From positions 12,025,476 to 12,089,475 of the forward strand of contig NW_004955472.1 in the NCBI RefSeq assembly GCF_000276665.1: DNA of 64,000 bases. Reading direction: 5' to 3'. Source of the DNA: Chinchilla lanigera. Lineage: Eukaryota > Chordata > Mammalia > Rodentia > Chinchillidae. The notes beneath the pieces were generated by a model. It made no database searches. It worked only from the letters and a program-made list of their open reading frames with translations, and was not told the origin of the DNA. The translations under genes were made by a program, and so were the position numbers. Shown here in pieces: positions 23,276-35,195 of the stretch (its first letter is position 1; the number at the start of each line of letters is the position of its first letter).

Positions 23276-24559
23276 TGTACATACATACAGCCAAAACCAT
23301 TTTATACTTTACATAAAATTTTTTGAAAGTTCCCAAAACTCTTAGGTCAAGTGAAAAACCACTTCTACTACATCTAGTGAAGAACAGTTTTAAAAAAGAA
23401 AAGTCTAAGTGCTGAGTCTGTACAGCACTGGGACTTACCATTTCCTTTCTTGCAGTTCACCTGCCTCATCCTAAACCAACTAAAATTATATGTGTGCCAG
23501 ACAGCTTCTCACCTAGCAATGCTTTTCTGAGATACTGAGAAACAAAGCAGGCCAATTCAGTGAGAAGACTTTCTAACCACTGCCAACCAGAGAAAGACCA
23601 AAGGTATTCACTTTTCTCAATTACTGTAATGCTCATTTTCTTGTTGGATGGGCAAATGTTCCTAAGTAAACCTTGGGGCTAATTGTCCACATCCTGGCAT
23701 ATACAGTGTGCCCCAAGACCAGAAGCAGCAGCTAGCAATTATATTCCACTGATTAATGTGCAATTGTAAATTTACAGGCTTGCTGGTCCAAGGAGGCTTC
23801 CTGCTATGTGAGATAATGAATAGGAAATTGTCGGAATAATTAGCCAAGTCAGACCTCACAAGTTTACCTGTCTGCTGAACGTAAAAAAAAGGGAAGGGGG
23901 ATCCACACACAAACAGAAATGTCTGTCGTTTAACAGATTTAAAGAGTGAAAGATGGAATGTGGGGAAAGAATGGTGTAGTTTAAATATTCCTTTTTGCCA
24001 TTTTTGTTTCATTTCTCTCACTAGCAGTTTGTCTATAGTAGATACAGACACTTCCAGATCCTTCTTCAGGGAACCAGGACTGGTTCCACCAGCTGCTAGA
24101 AGTTCTGCTACCTCCATCAGCCCTGTTCAGAATTTGTCCTGAGCTGGAGAGAGCCGTACCGTCCGTGGTCAAGCTACCTTCCCAGGAGGGAGGGACACAA
24201 CCGACATTCAGTGGCAGGTGAGGGTCAGATGACAACGTCCCTGCCAACCTGGCGTCATAGTTCCCCCAAGCATTAGCTGAAGCCTTGAGTGAGACCACAA
24301 CACAAACCAGTCTCCTTCTTCCCAGTCTTCGTTCCTTCCCAGATCATGCTTCAGGGAGCGAACTGCACACTGCCTGCTCGGGGAGTTTGTTTTCCTGGAG
24401 CAAACGTTCAGCAGTGTCCAAGCCATTGCTGCAGGAATCCTGTAAAGAACTGCAGCCTATTTAATTCAGTGTAACAAACATTTTGTGAAAAGCAGCTCTA
24501 ACGCCACATGGAAGTAGGTTTTTCCTTGAGGTTTCCCCCTGAGTATTTGTTTTAGTTGA
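23276..24559. other. Unassigned unique sequence with overlapping frames
   Basis: Contains a 151-codon minus frame (23662-24117) and a 105-codon minus frame (23981-24298) in other registers. Neither shows a recognisable domain or splice context. No repeat family recognised. Confidence 0.45.
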
Positions 24560-24589
24560 TTGGTTTGGTTTGGTTTGGTTTGGTTTGGA
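24560..24589. repeat. (TTTGG)n pentanucleotide repeat
   Basis: Six near-perfect tggtt/tttgg units. Confidence 0.92.
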
Positions 24590-24683
24590 TGGTCTTGTGA
24601 ATTAAATACTGTATACACAGACATTATCCTCAAAGATGATTCTTTTGAGCAAAATTACCTTTTTTGTATTATCTTTAAACTAA

Positions 24684-24713
24684 GTGTGTGTTTGTGTGTG
24701 TGTGTGTGTGTGT
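24684..24713. repeat. (TG)n microsatellite
   Basis: About 30 bases of TG with one TTTG interruption. Confidence 0.92.
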
Positions 24714-25284
24714 AGTCTTAAAAATATCCCAAAAGAAAAAGTATTCACCACAAAAGTTGAGAATATTTCTACATAAAAACTGAACTATATAACTTGTATA
24801 TAGCTTGATCATAGATTCCAATAGATTAGAGAAGGCATAAAGGCACTTTATAGGTCACTTTGGTTTGTATAAATGTCACTGTAAGTCATCAATACAATAC
24901 AGACCACACAATCTCCATGAACTATAAAGACCCAGCATGGCGGATTGGATGGGCTTGTACCCGGTAAAGGCTGGCTCACTTTCCAAGTGGTTCATGTGCA
25001 TAGTTACGAATGATGTGGGTGGACCTCCCCTTAAGTCTGAAAGCTGAAAGCCCTGCTGCTATAAAGGATAAATTAAAGGGTGAGTTTTTTAAAGAATTCA
25101 TTAAAGAGCTTTTAAAATATTTCACTAAATATATGCCCCAAATTTTAAAATACATTTATAATCAACATTTTATCAACATATTTTATGTCTCTATTTTAGT
25201 ATATGAAACTTCTTTTCTGTACCACCTATACGCTGTAAATATACATTATACCGTTGTTTTCATTTATTAACATACTCTTTTCTC
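24714..25284. other. Unassigned AT-rich sequence
   Basis: No repeat recognised. An 86-codon plus frame (25010-25270) is Lys/Ile/Tyr/Phe-rich, as expected of AT-rich noncoding DNA. Confidence 0.5.
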
Positions 25285-25440
25285 CCATCCCCAGCAGTGC
25301 GTTCTTAGGTGGGCTAGTGACCCATTCAAAGTCTCAGTTTCCCCTGTAAAATGCAATTGGAAATAGCTAGCCAAGCACTTTTGAGAAAATTAATAAAAAC
25401 TACATGAGGGAATATGTAGCTGAGACCTCAGAGGTTCTCA
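25285..25440 (+). repeat. MIR SINE, diverged
   Basis: 'cattcaaagtctcagtttcc', 'cctgtaaaatgcaattgg' and 'aagcacttttgagaaaattaat' follow sense MIR order (ctcagtttcctcatctgtaaaatgggg...). Confidence 0.6.
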
Positions 25441-26518
25441 TTTGTCAACAACTTAAAGTGTTTGATAAGATTTTCCACAAAGAGATTTTTAAAAGAGCAT
25501 TTCCAATAGTAGAACAATTTAGAATACATTCAAGTCATTTGTAGCTTGCATAGCTATATATATTTTATTAGAATATTTTTAAATAAACCTTCTAACTATT
25601 TATAAATAATGCTGTGGTACAGAACACATCATTATTCCTTCTTAAAAACAGCCTAAAATAAAAGAAATTGCTTCCAAGTGAAGAATATCTGCTGGAGTCT
25701 CTTCTGCCCAATTCTATAACTTCCCTTTCTCATTTAGTACTGGGAAGGAGGGCGGGTTCTCCAGAAGTGGCGATAGCCTCACTTAGTACTCAAGTATTTT
25801 GTAATATAAGGATCCAGCAAGGGTAATAGGCCTTAAATAATTTTCCTGGAAGAAACTCTGTACTGTGTTTAGTAAATAATTTTGACTACTAGGACCATTT
25901 ACTTTAAAGCTGAATTTGCTGAAAAGCCTCAGGCATAATTTTAAGAGCGTCCCAAAGCACTGTAATTGGGCAATTATTGCCTAATGATAGGGAAGAAGGG
26001 TGTAGAACTATCCTACATAAAATTGAAAGAGGGGTATTGCTTGAGCTGTTAAGACCACAGAGGCATGAATTTTCCATTGTCAGCATTACAGTGTGCGCGC
26101 ACATGCGCAAACGTGGAAAAACATACTTCCTCTAAAGGCAATTCATCAATATTCAGAAGCGAAGACATAAAAAGGAAAACGGTCTTTAATTTTGCCTGTC
26201 ATTGAGAAGTCTCACTGAGTGAATGACAGATTGATGTGTCTGGTCTCCCGCCTTCTACTCTTTCCTTAATTTGGTCTCATGCATGACATTAAGACTATGT
26301 TTCCAAGAGCTACCATTTTAAAACCTCCGCAGTTCAGGAATTTTCTGTTTATGTAGACAAGACTCCTATAAAATCTGGAAGTTTTAAGGAATAGTCCCCT
26401 GATCCACAAAGCCTGTCTCGTGGCATTTTGAAGTAATTTACTGAAATAGATATTGCAGTGCCACACCGTGTGCTGGGCACTAGGCACACGGGCACGACAG
26501 CACGTGCAAGCGAGAAGT
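25441..26518. other. Unassigned AT-rich sequence
   Basis: No repeat or gene recognised. 68- and 73-codon minus frames (25904-26110, 26266-26487) have no domains. Confidence 0.5.
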
Positions 26519-26532
26519 GCGCCCCCTGGCGC
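26519..26532 (-). promoter_or_regulatory. CTCF-like motif
   Basis: The minus strand reads GCGCCAGGGGGCGC, fitting CCASYAGRKGGCRS at 12 of 14 positions with the key GGGGGCGC half intact. It lies in a locally GC-rich patch (about 26490-26545). Confidence 0.5.
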
Positions 26533-27949
26533 TCCTGGCGGGGAGATTTTTATCGCAACTACAGCCCTTCACGCAGCTCACCTGAAATCAGGTTATTCTT
26601 CTGTGAGGCTGATGCGAAATGACCTTTCATGGAGGAATTGTTCTTCTGAAAAGTGACATCAAACAGAAGCAGTAACTCATACAGAGATCATAAAAAACAA
26701 AAGAACTACTTTCTTCATGAGAGCAGACTCATTCTGAAGCACAATTCAGACTAATTCTGGCTGACGGTTCATCCAGGAGACAGGTGTTTAACTACTGTTT
26801 CATTTCTGGACTGAAATAAGGGCAGACATGGACCCAGGGTGACATAAACCATGATGATAAATATTACCTCTAGATAGTGTATCCTCCAAATAATCATTCT
26901 ACTTACCATGTAAGTATAAAAGAGAGAAATGCCTTTTTAAAGACACGTTTGAGAACCTGTGCATCCAAATAAAGGTCAGGAGGCCTGAGGCAAAATCTCT
27001 GATTGGTCCCAAACTGTAGGGCTCAACAATTTGTAGGCCTCGGTTTCTCACCCATAGCTATGACACAGGAATGTCTGCACTGTATTCAAAATACAGGTCC
27101 TGAACATTAAAGCGTCTTTGGAAATAAAAATGCACACGAACGTGGGTGAGTAAACTGGCTTCTGTTAAGTATATCTCCCTATAAACCTATATACATTTAT
27201 TTTTAAATAGTTCAAGGCTACCAGACACCGAACTCATTTTAGGAACGTGCTCATCCTCAATTCCACTGACCCAAACTTCAAATGATGCGGACTATGCCTG
27301 ACGAGGAAAAGAAATGTGGTGAATTTTAACAATAAAATAAAGGTATTAAATATCTAAGCCTATTTTGGGAGAAAAATAAAAACCAAATTCCTCAACTAGC
27401 GAGCAGAGGAGACATGCATTTACAGACCGAAAATATTTGCCAGGGAGCCGTGCTTCCTTCCTTCACCCTCACCCTTCGTGCTTTCTCCGGGTGCAGTGTT
27501 AAGGTGCTCATCTTCCAGCTAAGAGCTACAAGGACACTCGGTAACAACCAAATATAACCCATGGCCTCGTGCACCTTCAACGTAATCCTTGTCCCAATAT
27601 CCAACTCCCTTGGGAGTCCAGTTTCTTTTTCTTACTAATTAGGCTTTTTTTTTCCAATCTGACTTTTAATGGGAGGATCACTTCTTTTCTCCAAATGACC
27701 ACAAAAAGCAAGTAAGAGTACGCCCCTATAGTTCAGATGCCCTGCAAACTAAAGAAGATATCAAGGCCTAGTCTCAATATAACAGTCACATTGTCCTTTA
27801 GATGCCTACCTCCGGAGACCGCACACTTAAACTAGCAGTTCAGAATCTAAGACCTACAGACAGCAGGAAAAGTGATGTGTCAATAATTCTGCTAAATCAT
27901 GGATAAAATATTGTAAATATTAGCATTTTTCTGGATAAAGCATCTATTT
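26533..27949. other. Unassigned unique sequence
   Basis: Largely repeat-free. Possible short MIR trace near 27025-27070 ('gtaggcctcggtttctcacc'). Frames of 67-70 codons lack domains. Confidence 0.5.
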
Positions 27950-28530
27950 CTGTCGTCAAGCTCCCAAGATGGTACAAAGCACAAAATGAGGTAAAGCTAC
28001 TGCCCTTGGCGAAATAAAAGGGAGGATTTCAGGCCTGTCAGAGCTCCTGTAAAAGCTGCATTTTTTATATGCATTTATCTTGTAAAGAACAAATTGGCAA
28101 ACGGTCAGCAAACCTGCTCTTCCCTTATGTAGGTATGTTTTTAAACTTTGCCTTGGCTCTGTAATTTCAAGTGATGATGAAAAATTATGCATTGAGGTGG
28201 ATCAGCCAGTGTACACCATCTCGACTATAACTCATGGCATTACCCAATAGAGCTTTTATTTGTTGGCACAAAGAAATGAATGTGGAGGTTCTTTCCACCC
28301 TATTTTCAAGATTAAAAGATTCTTGAAGTGATTTCTCTGATTGATGTACACTGGCATTTTAATGAATTTTTTAAAATGTAAGCTCCTTGCTTCCCGAGCA
28401 AAGAATGCATGACTGTAATGAAAGATTCCAATTAATAAAGCTGTCTCCTTTTCTTCAGCTTAACACTTTTAAAGTACTTGTGAACTAAAGTTAAAATAAA
28501 ATTCTCTGGAACAGCAGCAAATGAAGTCAT
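27950..28530. other. Candidate conserved noncoding block
   Basis: About 580 bp with no repeat, no long frame and a balanced AT-rich composition. It carries many homeodomain/POU-type AT words: 'ttatatgcatttatc' at 28068, 'aaaattatgcattgagg' at 28180, 'gaaagattccaattaataaag' near 28422, 'aatgcatgactgtaatg' near 28405. This texture is common in developmental enhancers. The inference rests on composition and motif density only. Confidence 0.35.
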
Positions 28531-28954
28531 TTTTGATTAGGAAAAATATTTCTTTCCCTTTTGAAGGTATTTCCTTCTTTGCTTTTCTGTGAAACTTCAT
28601 AGAGCCTGGAAATTATCATAATTCAAACCTATAAGTTTTAAAAAGAAAAGTATTTTCAAATTAAATATAAAGAAAAATAGTTTTATAATCTAATGCTTGC
28701 ATTTAAAGTTACAGGCTACTATAGCAATGGTAGCAAATCCTAACACTGGTATAGGATTTTCTGATGGAAAGTTTCATTTCAAAAATTCTATCTTTTATTT
28801 GATTTTCACAATAGTGTGACACTGATGTCGTTCTTGTTTTTCTTTTGTACGATTCCATCTGTGCTCTGGGTACTAAAGACTCAGAAAACAAATGTTCTCA
28901 CTCAGATTCTTGAGTTGCCAATAGCTTATTCTCCTGGGCATTATTAGTCAATTA
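28531..28954. other. Unassigned AT-rich sequence
   Basis: No repeat or gene recognised. The 60-codon minus frame at 28709-28891 has no domain. Confidence 0.5.
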
Positions 28955-29108
28955 GGATGGAGGGAAGGAAAAAAGGAAGAGGAGAAAAAAGGGAGAAGAG
29001 GAAGAGAAAAGGAGAAGAGAAGAAAGGAAAGAAGGAAGAAGAAGGAAGGAAGGAAGGAAAGGAAGAAGGAAAGAAAAAAGAAGGAGGGGGAGGGAGACAG
29101 GGAGGGGA
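28955..29108. repeat. GA/GGAA purine-rich low-complexity tract
   Basis: About 150 bp almost entirely purine on the plus strand (GGAAGAAGGAAAG variants). The antisense frame at 28952-29158 is a Ser/Leu/Pro-rich artefact. Confidence 0.93.
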
Positions 29109-30133
29109 AAATATTTCCTGAAAGCCAATGCTACTTTATATTCTCTCCTATCCCTCAATTAATGTCTAATGCAAACATTTTTATAAAAGTAATTACTCAC
29201 AATTTATTCACCATTCTACGCATTCCATCATGACTTCCAAGCTCATCACGCAATCAAAACCGTACTTACTAAGGTTGTCAGTCATACTCCATTTGACAAG
29301 TCCACTGAGAAAATTTCATCCTTTACATGCCTAATCTCTCTACGACATCTCACTCTTTTACGCAAATATTTGGCAAATTGCCAGCTTTTGACTTCTGTGT
29401 TATCATTGCCATCATCTGATAGCCCCCTCTGAGCCCACTTGGAAATCCTTTCTTTCCTGATGAGGACATTCCCTGTGGCACAATCATGCAGCACAGTCAA
29501 GAGACACCAGGTTTCACTGTGAATTGATCTTTTATGAGACTGAAAATACTAGAAAGCGGAGGAAGTTCATCTACCACAAGGAGCTTAAACTGTGATCAGT
29601 GTTTAAAAATAAACTGCAACTCAGACTGAGAGATAATTTTCAACTTTTGTCTCATATGAATAACAAAGGAAACTATTTCTTTAGCAGAAATATCAATGGA
29701 GACTAAGCATAATTTCATGATATCCTGCAGCTCCCTGGCTCCAAAGCTCCTAGCAAATGGAAGCTCTCTGTGCATTTTCCCTGGGAGGGGCACAGTCTCA
29801 GAGCAGACTGCTAAGACACACGGCTAAGCTGCAGCCAGTTACCGTGTCACAGGCAGCCCTGACATGACATCACCCTATGGCCCTCTGGGCAGATCCAGCA
29901 CTAGCGTCTCAGGCTCTTGGTCTGTGCGCAGTGTTAGTGGCTGTCGGGCTTCAGTTTCGTAGCGTGAAAAGAAGCATCAGGATGGATGCCGGCAGAACAC
30001 AGCACTGAATATACTGAATACTATGGGACGTGTCCTTAAACATGACTCACATGTGAGCTTTATTTCATGTGCATTTTTCCACAATAAAAATGCTTGGAAA
30101 AAATTGTTGCCTTGAAAATGGTGGATTCTTCTA
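29109..30133. other. Unassigned unique sequence
   Basis: No repeat or gene recognised. Short minus frames at 29282-29500 and 29596-29793 lack domains. Confidence 0.5.
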
Positions 30134-30143
30134 CCTGGAAGTT

Positions 30144-30250
30144 TTTTTTTTTTTTTAGTTTTTTTGGTTTTTCTCTGGTACCAGGAACCGAACTCACGAC
30201 CTTGCGCTTGCCAGGCAAGCGCTTTTGCCGCTGAGCTAAATCCCCAGCCC
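30144..30250 (-). repeat. ID-type SINE with 10-bp target-site duplication
   Basis: Poly-T tail, then 'ggtaccaggaaccgaactc', 'gaccttgcgcttgccagg', 'caagcgcttttgccgctg', 'agctaaatccccagcccc': an ID element in reverse orientation. 'cctggaagtt' occurs just before (30134-30143) and just after (30250-30259), a typical L1-mediated target-site duplication. Confidence 0.93.
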
Positions 30251-30474
30251 CTGGAAGTTGTTTTAATGAGAACTATCTTCCCTGGCTCTCAATAGAAAAT
30301 ATTTGCTCAGATTATCATTCCACCTTTAATTTACAAAAACCCTCATTAATGTGGAAAAGCTAGAGATCTAGCAAATCCCATCATGTCCTCTACAGCTTTG
30401 TGTTCCATCTTTGGGTCACACTGAACTTCTTTCAAATTGAGTATGGCTGTTCTCTCTCACCATCACAGAAGCAG
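30251..30474. other. Unassigned sequence
   Basis: Possibly the diverged 5' continuation of the L2 that follows. Not recognised with confidence. Confidence 0.4.
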
Positions 30475-30848
30475 CTTTTCTCCTGGCCCCTTACCAAATG
30501 GCTAACTCTCTGTCACCTTTCAGATCTCAACCTTGGTATCACCTCTTCTATGAAAATTTCTAACTCCCTATTCCAGGTTAGGCAGGATTTGAGATGCTTT
30601 CTTTCTATCCCCACCGAAGACAAAATCCTGGTAGCAGAAACTGCCCATGGTTAACTGCAACAGCACAATTGTTATTGATGTTGAATGCTTGGTTAGTTCT
30701 CATTAGTCCCCCCTCTCAAAGCACTCAGAAGGCTTTTCCCCTTATCACTTTGAGGTCCACAAGGAAAGGGGCCACACCTAACTTGTTCAACACTGTATCT
30801 TCAATATTTAGTGTAGCCTAGAAGTCAGCAACCTCTCAATATATAGGA
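30475..30848 (+). repeat. LINE2 3' end
   Basis: Sense L2 phrases: 'tttcagatctcaaccttgg', 'tatcacctcttctatgaaaat', 'tgaggtccacaaggaaagg', 'tgttcaacactgtatcttc' and 'aatatttagtgtagcctag', equivalent to 'cagatctcagctcaaatgtcacctcctc', 'tccatgagggcaggg', 'ttcaccactgtatcccc' and 'cctagaacagtgcctgg'. The 84- and 75-codon frames here are relics of the L2 3' region or chance. Confidence 0.75.
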
Positions 30849-31059
30849 GATAAGTAATTAATTAAATTTTAAATTATCATATGGAACAGAAGGTAAAATA
30901 GGATTTAGGCTAAATATCAAAATATGATATAGAAATTGTTGTCCTGGCAATAAAGAGCTTCAGATTCACCTGTTTCTTGAGAAACTGCTCATTGTATTGA
31001 TGAGCATGTTGGGAGAGGAAAGGCATCAGGCACAGCACCTGAAATAGCAGGCAGCAACC

Positions 31060-31200
31060 TCACAACTAGATATTAATATTATGTTCATTTTGCAGATGAG
31101 GAAAACAAGGCACAGAGAGGCTAGCTAGCTTGCAAAAAGCTAACAGAAAATCAGGATTTAAGTTCAAAAAGAGGGCTTACATGGTAATAAGACCCACTGC
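31060..31200 (-). repeat. MIR SINE
   Basis: 'cattttgcagatgaggaaaac', 'aaggcacagagaggctagc' and 'agaaaatcaggatttaagttc' are the reverse-orientation MIR core. Confidence 0.85.
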
Positions 31201-31464
31201 CATTTTAGCTAAAGACAAGAGGTTTAACATCAGAAAAAATCAGAAACAGGGTAAATGATACATGATTTTGGTCCAGAATTGAGTGCCTTGTTCCAATGTG
31301 TTAAGAATAGAAAATATCTCTCCCTGGTTGTCTGACAAGCAGTGAAGAACTGTGAACATGGAAATCCCCCTCAAATGGGAAAAAACTACAATTTTAAAGA
31401 ACAATTCTCTAAGCAAATAAAGTCAAAGAGTGTTAAATTCTGAGAGTTCTTTCTTGCTCCTCAG
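31201..31464. other. Unassigned sequence
   Basis: Nothing recognised. Confidence 0.5.
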
Positions 31465-31638
31465 TTTTTTGTTTGTTTGTTTTCCATTTTTGTGTTTGTT
31501 TTTGAGACAAAGTCTCTCTATGTAATTTAGGCTGGCCTTAAGTCACTGTGTAGCCCAGACTAGCCTTGAACTCCCTGTAATCTTCCCGCCCCAGCCGCCC
31601 AAGTTCTGGACCACAGGTGTGCACCACCATTCCTGGTC
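31465..31638 (-). repeat. B1-type SINE with internal duplication
   Basis: T-rich tail, 'tttgagacaaagtctctcta', then two units ('aggctggccttaagtcactg' and 'agactagccttgaactccc') with 'tgtagccc' between them, 'cgccccagccgcccaagttc', 'ccacaggtgtgcaccacc'. Same architecture as the B1 at 14004. Confidence 0.92.
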
Positions 31639-32559
31639 CTGAAGCTAAATGCTGGTACTAGCTACTATGAGAATTTCATACAAACATCTGCTTTGCAAAA
31701 ATTTTAAAAATTGTAGAGAACGTGTATAAAATATATCCCATGAGTTCTGAGCTTTGCATAATTTTATGAAACGGTAGGCAAAGCTAAAAAATTACTGCAA
31801 ACCTTCTCAAAGCCTCTATTATGCTATTTATTTTGAATATTCATTTGCAATGTTTCTCAATGCTAATTAATTTAATTGTAAATTCTTTTCTCAGGGAATT
31901 TTCTCAGGATTTGCATGAAAAGAAACTTTTGTCTAGTAGGTGATTTATTTTTATTTAAAACTCTACAAGGTTAGCCACTGGAGAATTAGCATTTAGTTTT
32001 TACCAATCAAGTATAATACCATATAGAAACAGTACAAAAACCACCTAGTAATTGTATGAATGCTGAAATTTGTGGAAGTATTAAAAGTGATTTGGTCTAA
32101 AATCCTACACCAGGTGAATGATGCGAAAGAATTAAGTTTGGGCTCAACTTTTCCGGTTACAGTTTGGATTAAATTTCCCACTTAGTAGTTCTCTGCAAAA
32201 GGGTTGATAGAACCAAGGCAAAATTCCTGCAGAGAGATCATAACATATCCTACACAAATAATTAGAAGCCATATCAGCTACTTCACTAGTAATTATAAAG
32301 AGAAAAATCTATACTTATACTGAAATATGAATTTCTTTTATTCCATTTTTTAATTGGAATGAGTAGGTTTAATAATAACTTTATATCCCATAATGAACTC
32401 ATGTCAGAAAAGTCACAATAATTCAAACCTGTGAAGAGGGCACATTTCAGGGCTCAGGGCTCCAGTACGCATAATGAATGAATAGCTAGACAAAAACATG
32501 TGAAAGCAATCCATGAACCAGAACAAGAATTCAGGGCCAAAATTATGAGAAATTAAAGT
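31639..32559. other. Unassigned AT-rich sequence
   Basis: No repeat family recognised. The 62-codon minus frame at 31993-32181 has no domain. Confidence 0.5.
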
Positions 32560-32746
32560 GGAACATTAAGTACCTTTATCATTTTTTCTAAGATCTGGAA
32601 CACTATAAAGATGTTTACTTTCATTGTTCTGCTGGACATATACTGGAAGTCTTGGCCAGATTAATTAAGCAAGAGAAAGAAATAAAACGGATCCAAATAA
32701 AAAGTGAGAAAGTAGAAGTAACCTTGTTTGCAGATGGCATGATTTT

Positions 32747-32941
32747 CTTCCAAACACTGGACACTGACCCTAGGACCTTTGCGCTGAGCTATATCCACAG
32801 CCCTTTTTCTTTCTTATTTTGAGACATGTTCTCACTAATTCACTAAGTTACCCAGGCTGAGCTCAAACTGTCAATTCTCCTGCCTCAGCCTCCTGGAGTG
32901 CTGCAAATATAGGTGTGCATCACCATGCCTGGCTCAGGCCA
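32747..32941 (-). repeat. B1-ID composite SINE in L1, 9-bp target-site duplication
   Basis: On the minus strand a B1 unit ('ccaggcatggtgatgcacac', 'gaggctgaggcaggagaatt', 'tgtctcaaaataag'-like) is followed directly by an ID unit ('agggctgtggatatagctc', 'agcgcaaaggtcctaggg'). Flanked by 'catgatttt' at 32738-32746 and 32942-32950. With the insert excluded, the L1 text rejoins exactly. Confidence 0.9.
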
Positions 32942-33345
32942 CATGATTTTATATAAAGAAAATGTTATGACTTCAAAATCATTAGAACTAATAAACAAAT
33001 TCAGTAAAACTTGAATAATAAAAATCAACATGCAAAAATCAACAGCATTTTATACAATGAACTTGCTGAAAGAGATGCAAAGAAAAATAAGTCCACTTAA
33101 AATACCTTTAAGGTACTTAGACATATATATAATTAAGGATGTGAGTGATCTCTACAATAAACATTACAAAACACTGGTGAGAAAAAATTGAGCAAGTTAC
33201 CAAAGAATGAAAAGACCTTCTCTCAAGTTCACCAATTAGGAAAATTAATATTGATAGAATGTCTACACTTCCAAAAGTTATTTACAGATTCACTGCAATT
33301 CCCAGTCAATTACTAATGACCTTCTTCATAGAAATAGAAAAAACA

Positions 33346-33501
33346 CAAAGCTAGGAGTGCTGATACACACCTGTAGTCCCAGTCCTTGGGAGGCTGAGGC
33401 ACTGTGAGTTCCAGGCCAGCCTGTGCTACATCATGAGTTCAAGGCCACCCTGACTGCACAGCAAAATCCTGTCTCAAAAAGACAAAAACAAACAAACAGA
33501 A
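33346..33501 (+). repeat. B1-type SINE in L1, 16-bp target-site duplication
   Basis: 'tgatacacacctgtagtccc', 'gggaggctgaggcactgtg', doubled 'ccaggccagcctgtgctac' / 'tcaaggccaccctgactgc', 'tgtctcaaaaagac' and an A-rich tail. 'agaaatag' + A/G + 'aaaaaca' flanks it at 33330-33345 and 33502-33517 (one mismatch). Confidence 0.95.
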
Positions 33502-35094
33502 AGAAATAGGAAAAACAATCTTAAAATTCAGAGGCAACCAGAAATAGTCAAATAGTCAAAGCTATCTTGAGCAAAAAGAACAAAGCCAGAGGTATTACAA
33601 TACTTACCTCAAGGCACAAAACTATAGTACAGTAACCAAAACTGCCTGGGGCTGGCATAAAACAGAACACACAGGACTAATGAAACAGGTAGAGAAATCA
33701 AAACTATTCCGTGCATCTACAGCCAGCTGATTTTAGACAAAGGCATCAGAAACATTCACTGGAGAAAAGACAGCCTCTTCAATAAAAAAAGATGGGAAAA
33801 CTGAAGATCCATGTTCCAAAGTATGAAACCAGACCTCTATTTCTCACCATAAACAAATAGCAACTCCAATGGGCCAAAGATTTAAACACAAGAGAAACAT
33901 TTAAAGACAACAGTATAGACAAGGATTTTTTAAAAAATAAAATCCCAATAGTATAAAAAAACAGAAGATAAAATAGCAAGACTTCATCAAACTAGGAAGA
34001 TTTTTCACAGAGAAAGAAATCAATAGAGTGAAAAGACAACTTGCAAAATTGTGAAGGTTATTTGCAAACTACTCAACCAATAGGAAATAATATCCAGAAT
34101 GCATAAGAAACCAAAAAATTTAGCAACGAACTCCAAATAGTTCAATTTTAAAATGGGCCAATGTTCTGAATACACATTTTTCAAGAGATGATGCACAGTG
34201 GCTAATAAATACATGAAAAAGGCTCAGGATCAGTGTTTGTCAGAGAAATGCAAGTAAAGACCAGAATGACTGCTCACCTCATCCCAGTACAAGTAATAAC
34301 AAGTGTAGGAAAGGACTCAGAAAAATAGAAGCCAGTACACTGTTGATGGAATACAAATTTGTGCAAACAGTATGAAAACTCTATGGAGAATTCTCAAAGC
34401 AAACTGAAAACAGAGCTGTCATATGACCCAGCTATTCCATTTCAGAGTGCATCTCTAAAGGAAATGAAATCAGCACATCAAAGAGATTTCTGAGCTCCCA
34501 TGCTTATTGCAGCACCATTCACGGCAGCAAAGATATGGAATCAACTCAGCCCCTCCATCAGTAGATGAATAGATTACAAAAAAATGTAGTATATGCACAG
34601 TGGAATATTAGTAGGCCACAAACAATGAAATCCTGTCACTGACGGCACATTGGATGGAACTGGAAGACATCATGTTACATGAAAGACAAATGGTGTGTGC
34701 TCTTATGCGTCTGTGCAAGCTGTGGAAATGCTGATCTCATAGGAGAGAGTAGAAGTGCGGTCCCTGGAGAGTAAGAAGTCAGGGGTAAGGAAAGAGGGAG
34801 GTTTGATAACAGGTTCCAAAATACAGTTAAGGGGAATAAATTCTACTGTGTTACAGGACAGTAGGACGACTATAACCCAGAACTTATGATATATATTGTG
34901 CAAAGAAATAGCAGAGAGGAGTTCAAAGACTCCAAACACAAAGAAATGATAAATATTTAAGATGAAAATGCTAATTATCCTTATATGATCATTACATATT
35001 TTATGTATATATCAATTCTCATATTCTACCCCAGATAGAAGCACAATTAAAAGTAATTTTTAAAAAAAGAAACAAAAATGGATCTTTCTAGTCA

Positions 35095-35195
35095 ACACTT
35101 GTTCCTGCCGCTTAGCAGAAGAAAGTGAGGCACAAAGGGACTAGTGACCTACCAAGTTCACAAAGACAGCGAGAGGCAGAACACAGCAAAGTAGG
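35095..35195 (-). repeat. MIR SINE interrupted by L1
   Basis: 'agtgaggcacaaagggacta', 'gtgacctaccaagttcac', 'agcgagaggcagaac' is reverse MIR. The next L1 starts where the MIR tail should continue. Confidence 0.7.

Larger units (their letters stand above)
32560..35075 (+). repeat. Long LINE1 fragment (ORF2 C-terminal half plus L1MA-type 3' UTR) with two SINE insertions
   Basis: Sense ORF2 text starts near 'ggaagtcttggccag' (reverse-transcriptase region), passes through 'tttgcagatggcatgatttt' (split by a SINE), 'tttacagattcactgcaattcc', 'caaaactgcctggggctgg', 'gcagcaccattcacggc' and 'gtggaatattagtaggcc', and ends in a 3' UTR ('gataaatatttaagatg', 'atgatcattacatatt', 'aaaagtaatttttaaaaaaag'). 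The 3' UTR resembles L1MA-type ends. Many stops and frameshifts: inactive. Minus-strand frames at 33779-33979, 34020-34214 and 34703-34939 are antisense shadows. Confidence 0.9.

Noticed and set aside
23022..23441. 139-codon minus-strand frame
   Set aside because: Antisense to the MaLR LTR at 22930-23275, with no domain.
23662..24298. 151- and 105-codon minus-strand frames
   Set aside because: Overlap in different registers with no recognisable domain, splice signals or promoter.
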